DNA of 64,000 nucleotides from Theristus sp. LFF4_11 (lineage: Eukaryota; Nematoda; Chromadorea; Monhysterida; Xyalidae). The stretch is from assembly GCA_030248135.1 (NCBI GenBank), contig JASANC010003870.1:1-64000 (forward strand). Direction: 5' to 3'. Shown here in pieces: positions 60,226 to 64,000 of this stretch. How positions within the stretch are numbered: the stretch's first letter is position 1; each line of letters opens with the position of its first letter. The notes beneath the pieces are model-generated. The model was not told the DNA's origin, searched no databases, and was given only the letters and a program-made list of their open reading frames with translations. A program made the position numbers and the translations under genes.

Positions 60226-60546
60226 CTATCTATCTATCAAATTTCAAAATTTTGACCGCCCCCCCCCCCAAAGTCACATGCCCCCCCGCGGCACCCCCAA
60301 AATTTTGCAGCTATCTATCTATCTGGAAAATTTGCTCCAGCTATCTATATCGGCCCCCCCCCCCCAACCCCTCGGCTCTGGAACAACTATGCTCGTCTTC
60401 GGTACTGTTTGGGGGGGGGGGGCGATATAGATAGCTGGAGCAAATTTTCTAGATAGATAGATAGCTGGAAAATTTTGGGGGGGGGGGCCGCGGGGGCCAT
60501 GTGACTTTGGGGGGGGCGGTCAAAATTTTGAAATTTGATAGATAGT
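60226..60546. repeat. ~320-bp near-perfect palindrome with G/C runs
   Basis: The left arm contains GCTATCTATCTATCAAATTT, CCGCCC, AAAGTCACATG and GGAAAATTTGCTCCAGC. The right arm repeats these in reverse complement, around a centre near 60385. Arms are about 130 bp each. The right arm is cut by the adjoining family A MITE. Confidence 0.85.
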
Positions 60547-61238
60547 TAAAATTGTTTTTTGTTTTTAAAAAAAAAATTTTTTTTTTAAATTTCAAAAATC
60601 AAAGTTGTGCTAAATCAATCAGGGAGTCCGAAGAACCACATATGATATGCAAGCGCCTCCCGAATGACTCCCGTATGGCGGAACTTTGCAGATTTTGTTT
60701 TGGTGACCTCAATTACCCTTTTTCCAAACCGTCACCATGCCTCTTCTTGTGTTTTGACCTCCAAAACGTCACTAATTGTCCCCAGCTAAGCTAATGCTAA
60801 AGTGAAGACAAACATACCGCCTTGAAATTCGATCAATTCTTCTGATGGTGTCGCGACGACACGACACGAAGCAGCAACCAGACAACGTAGCGCTTGCAAA
60901 CGGAGCAGCGAGCACAATCGGACGCTCTGCGAGGCGAATCGTCACCTTATCTGCATCGGAAATGGTAGGCTAAGCTTTGGGACGCTCAAAAACTTCATCG
61001 CAGATGTTGTCGAAGCCTAAAATCAGTCGGTAAAACGGCCCAAAATCGACTGCTAAAGGTTTTACGAGGTATAATCAAAGAAAATTTTTGTTGAACTTTC
61101 GAAAAATTGTGCCAAAATTGAGGTTTTCAGAGCATATTAGAAGAAAATTTTTCGAATTTTTTAAAAAAAAAAATCGGCATTTTTGTTTTTTTTAATCACT
61201 TTTTTTTTTTTAAATTTCATTTTTGTTTAACAACCCTA
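60547..61238 (+). mobile_element. hAT-type MITE family A, copy with damaged left end
   Basis: Core and right terminus (GTTTAACAACCCTA) match the other copies, but the left TAGGGTTG is replaced by palindrome sequence, so no duplication can be read. Confidence 0.8.
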
Positions 61239-61504
61239 TCCACCCCCACCCCCCCATGATAATTTTCGCTTAAATTTTGAAGGAAAAACGCTAAATTTTG
61301 CTGCAAAATCGTTGAAATTACAATGAAGAAGGTCAAGTTATCATATATTCAGCTTATTTTATGGACTTTATAGACAAAAAATCCTGATTTTCGAAAAAAA
61401 TTTTACGGTGTACGTAAAATTTTGGGGGGGGGGGGTCTCCGCCAGACAAACTTTCATGGGGGGGTGTGGGGGGTGTCGGCCAAATTTTCGAGGGGGGGTC
61501 CGAT

Positions 61505-61640
61505 CAGTACCGTGGGCGCGGGGGGGGGTGGAGGGGGGGGTACACACACCCCCCCAGAGCACCAGAGACCGTCGGGTGGGGGGGTGGGGGGGGCACCGTG
61601 CCACCCCCCCTTCGAAAATTGTTTTGGGCCCACGGTACTG
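61505..61640. mobile_element. G/C-run hAT-type MITE, copy 2 (136 bp, nested)
   Basis: CAGTACCGTGGGC to GCCCACGGTACTG with the duplication GGTCCGAT at 61497-61504 and 61641-61648. It is inserted in another G/C-run repeat. Confidence 0.85.
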
Positions 61641-61876
61641 GGTCCGATGGAGGGGGGGGGTGCCCGGTTTTAGGGGGGGTGGCACGGTGCCCCCCACCCC
61701 CCCCGCCCACGGTACTGTCAAAATGCCGGAGGAAAATCTGATCTACTGGTCGACAAAAATGGGTGCATTCGATCCGCGCTGAGTTCGAATATTGCACATT
61801 CAAAACCAAATAAAAATGTTTTGGCTTTTAAAATTAATTGACAAAAACTTTCATGAAAATTAACCTCCGAGCCGAC

Positions 61877-62690
61877 TAGGGTTGTTAAACAAAAATCGCA
61901 ATTTAAAAAAAAAGTGATTAAACCAGTACCGTGGGCCCAAAACAATTTTCGAAGGGGGGGGGGGGTATGGTGCCGTGGGGGGGGGAGGGGGTGCCGACCA
62001 AAAAGTGAGGGGGGGTCCAACCTATGGTAACGTGGGACCCCCCCATGGGTGTCCCATGGGGGGGGGTGCATTTTTTCAAAATTTTCTGTGGGGGGTCCAC
62101 CCCCCCCCATGATAATTTTTCGCTCAAATTTTGAAGGAAAAACGCTAAATTTTGCTGCAAAATCGTTGAAATTACAATGAAGATGGTCAAGTTATCACAT
62201 ATTCAGCTTATATTATGGACTTTATAGACAAAAAATCATGATTTTCGAAAAAAAAATTTTAGGGTGTACGGAAAATTTTGGGGGGGGGGGGTCTCCGCCA
62301 GACAAAATTTCATGGGGGGTGTGGGGGGGTGTCGGCCAAATTTTCGAGGGGGGGGTCCGATGGGGGGGTGCCCGGTTTTTTTGGGGGGGGTGGCACGGTG
62401 CCCCCCACCCCCCGCCCACCCGACGGTCTCTGGTGCTCTGGGGGGGGGGGGTGTACCCCCCCCCCCCCCCCCTCGCCCACGGTACTGGATTAAACAAACA
62501 AAAATTCTGATTTAAAAAAATTTAAAAAAAATCCTTTAGAACTTTTGAAAACCTTAATTTTGGTAATTTTTCGAAAGTTCAACAAAAATTTTCTTTGATA
62601 TTACCTTGTAAAACCGTCAGCAATCGATTTTGGACCGTTTTACCGATAGATTTTAGGCTTGAACAACGTTTCGAATGATATACCCATACG
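61877..62690 (+). mobile_element. hAT-type MITE family A, copy interrupted by a G/C-run element
   Basis: The left terminus TAGGGTTGTTAAAC is at 61877. The element resumes at 62488 after the insertion, and its core (in reverse relative to the 57-kb copy) is recognisable to about 62690, where it fades. The right terminus was not found. Confidence 0.65.
61924..62487. mobile_element. G/C-run hAT-type MITE, copy 3, inside a family A MITE
   Basis: CAGTACCGTGGGC to GCCCACGGTACTG, 564 bp, flanked by GATTAAAC at 61916-61923 and 62488-62495. The target sequence AGTGATTAAA is continuous in the family A copies near 57650 (inverted), so the insertion is clear. Confidence 0.9.
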
Positions 62691-62970
62691 TGAGTACAAA
62701 AGCCGACTTTTGCAATAATAATGCAACTGAGAGCCATTGTCACTTAGTTTTTCATCTTTACATGTCGGACTGAGTTTCTGGAACAATGGGTGGTTTTGTC
62801 AATACTCAACCCTGTCATGATAGTTTAGATAAAGTGTGGTTTTTTGTGTCATTTCTATATGCTAAAAACGCACTTTTGCAACATGCATGTAGCATGTACG
62901 ACAACCACCCCCCCCCCACCCCAAAAGAAAGCTCGCTCGGACACTGGTGCACTGTTATTCGTGAAACACG

Positions 62971-63119
62971 CGTGATGCGAAACAAAGCAGCGCCACTGGA
63001 GCGCCTGATTTGGGCGTTCACGCTGACGGTCTGCTGCGTCGCCCTGTACTATCGGGCGTACTCAGACGCGTGGCACAATGATTGGTCGTTGTTGCTCAAA
63101 GTTTTTCATCGACAACAGG
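62971..63119 (+). CDS. probable first exon of a type II membrane protein, partial
   Basis: An ATG at 62971 opens MRNKAAPLERLIW, then a hydrophobic stretch (AFTLTVCCVALYY) and YSDAWHNDWSLLLKVFHRQQ. It ends at a CAG|GTGAAA donor at 63119/63120. Charge distribution suggests a signal anchor with a short basic cytoplasmic tail, as in Golgi glycosyltransferases or DUF229 proteins. No downstream exon is found before the window ends. Identity is not recognised. Confidence 0.45.
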
Positions 63120-63261
63120 TGAAAATTTCAAATTCAACTCGAATTATTTCTAAAAAAACATAGACCGCATAAACTCGTGTAACTAATTCTACCATGCTTC
63201 GTGTAAAAAGTCTGGTTTTTCCTCAATGTGTCTATCGTGTTTTTAGAGTCACGCTGCTTAA

Positions 63262-63600
63262 GGCCCATTCATGCAAGCGCGCGCTGAAGCGCGCTGACGC
63301 GCGCTGACCAGCTTCATCATGAATGATGAAGCGACGTGAAGTGAAGCCCTGCTTTGTTTTGGGAATTTTATCCATTCACGAACGCGCGCGCTGAAGCGCG
63401 CTGACGCGCTTCATCATGAATGATGAAGCGGCCTGAAGTGAAGCTGCGTCAGCCGCTGCGGCTTTTTAGGTTTTTTGTCCATTCACGAACGCGCGCGCTG
63501 AAGCGCGCTGAAGCGCGCTGACCAGCTTCATCATGAATGAAGAAATGAAGCTGCGTCAGCCGCTGCGGCTTTTGATGTCCGGACCCCAAATGCCGCAGCG
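63262..63600 (+). repeat. GC-rich tandem palindromic repeat, three units
   Basis: Three imperfect units of about 110-125 bp carry CCATTCACGAACGCGCGCGC, GCTGAAGCGCGCTGA, CTTCATCATGAATGATGAAG and GCTGCGTCAGCCGCTGCGGC. Each contains several overlapping palindromes. Related to 32640-32935. Confidence 0.75.
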
Positions 63601-63785
63601 GCTTGTCTGAAAAATGAAACGTATTTGCATAATTTCTGCGCTTTCAATTGTGATAGATGCAGACCAAAAAGGGAATGAATTTAATTGTGGTAAAATTAAA
63701 TTAATTGAGGAATACAGTAAGTTTTATTGTGCTGCGTTTGTGAAAGAAACCAACAGATAAAAACGATAAAAACAACTGGGCTAAG

Positions 63786-63852
63786 ACGGGTTTCGAACTT
63801 TGGCCTCTGTGCTGACAGGTACAACATGTTACCACTGCACTATAGTAGTTGA
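63786..63852 (-). ncRNA. tRNA-like sequence, probably degenerate or SINE head
   Basis: On the minus strand, TAGTGCAGTGGTAACA (box A-like) is followed by AGTTCGAAACCC (box B-like) at tRNA-like distance. The T-stem and acceptor stem do not pair well, so a functional tRNA is unlikely. Confidence 0.3.
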
Positions 63853-64000
63853 CAGGCGGGAAGCTCTCTAGGTGTTTGTTCATTAAATGTCGTTCAGTTT
63901 TATCGTTTTGTGCTGTTGTCTGTGTTGTCTCCGTACGTGCTGTTTAGTACACACTATATACCGCTTCGATTCGTTGTTTTTGCCGTTTCAGTGAATGTTT

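Larger units (their letters stand above)
58040..62487. repeat. nested cluster of G-run/C-run repeats
   Basis: Dozens of runs of 7-20 G or C alternate with short AT-rich links such as AAAATTTT and CGAAAATT. A 190-bp AT-rich block (TCATATATTCAGCTTATATT, AATCATGATTTTCGAAAA) recurs at about 58260-58430, 58690-58860, 59550-59700, 61260-61410 and 62110-62270 in both orientations. Three discrete members have mapped ends and duplications and are listed separately. All open frames here (Gly/Pro-rich) are artefacts of the runs. Confidence 0.9.

Noticed and set aside
63786..63852. Functional tRNA gene
   Set aside because: Box A and box B are present, but the T-stem and acceptor stem do not pair, so it is recorded only as tRNA-like.

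Overview
The window is nuclear DNA from a multicellular animal. Protein-coding genes are split into short GC-rich exons by GT-AG introns, and repeats fill most of the space between and inside them. The gene content (a DUF229 membrane sulfatase-fold protein, a TWK-type two-pore K+ channel, a DEG/ENaC channel subunit, a CDR/FAXC-type GST-fold protein, nicotinic-receptor-like ligand binding) suggests an ecdysozoan, nematode-like animal. Nothing in the sequence fixes the phylum.

Nine multi-exon or single-exon genes could be modelled by matching exon phases by hand. From left to right they are: an acetylcholine-binding-protein-like soluble ligand-binding domain (718-3647, +); a two-exon Gly/Tyr-rich secreted peptide (4185-4540, -); a retinol-dehydrogenase-like SDR (6530-9626, -); an SDR9C-type dehydrogenase (16368-18349, +); a DEG/ENaC subunit (19010-23277, +); a CDR/FAXC-like protein (24017-25666, -); a neuropeptide precursor (26119-26328, -); a DUF229 protein (35017-40685, +); and a TWK channel (48002-51253, +). 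A tenth gene, an NAA40-like N-terminal acetyltransferase, lies at 51800-53478 (-). A probable first exon of a further membrane protein starts at 62971. Several genes (AChBP-like, neuropeptide, ion channels) fit excitable-cell signalling, but there is no operon and no evidence that they are co-regulated.

The rest is mobile or satellite DNA. Five copies of a composite element lie at 10.0-11.5, 12.5-15.6, 27.9-32.1, 40.9-43.3 and 44.2-47.1 kb. Each carries a terminal-inverted-repeat module, and most also carry arrays of a ~149-bp satellite and/or a satellite whose monomers alternate 169/120 bp. Other families are a tRNA-derived SINE (three copies, all in introns in the sense direction), TA-flanked mariner-type MITEs (two with their empty site visible elsewhere in the window), a TTA-flanked PIF/Harbinger-type MITE, and two hAT-type MITE families with perfect 8-bp duplications.

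From about 53.9 to 62.5 kb no gene is visible. That block is a nest of hAT-type elements, including a family built largely of long G and C runs, bounded by CAGTACCGTGGGC termini and flanked by 8-bp duplications. I rate this family, the soluble nicotinic-type binding protein, the neuropeptide precursor and the satellite-bearing composite element as the most interesting content.
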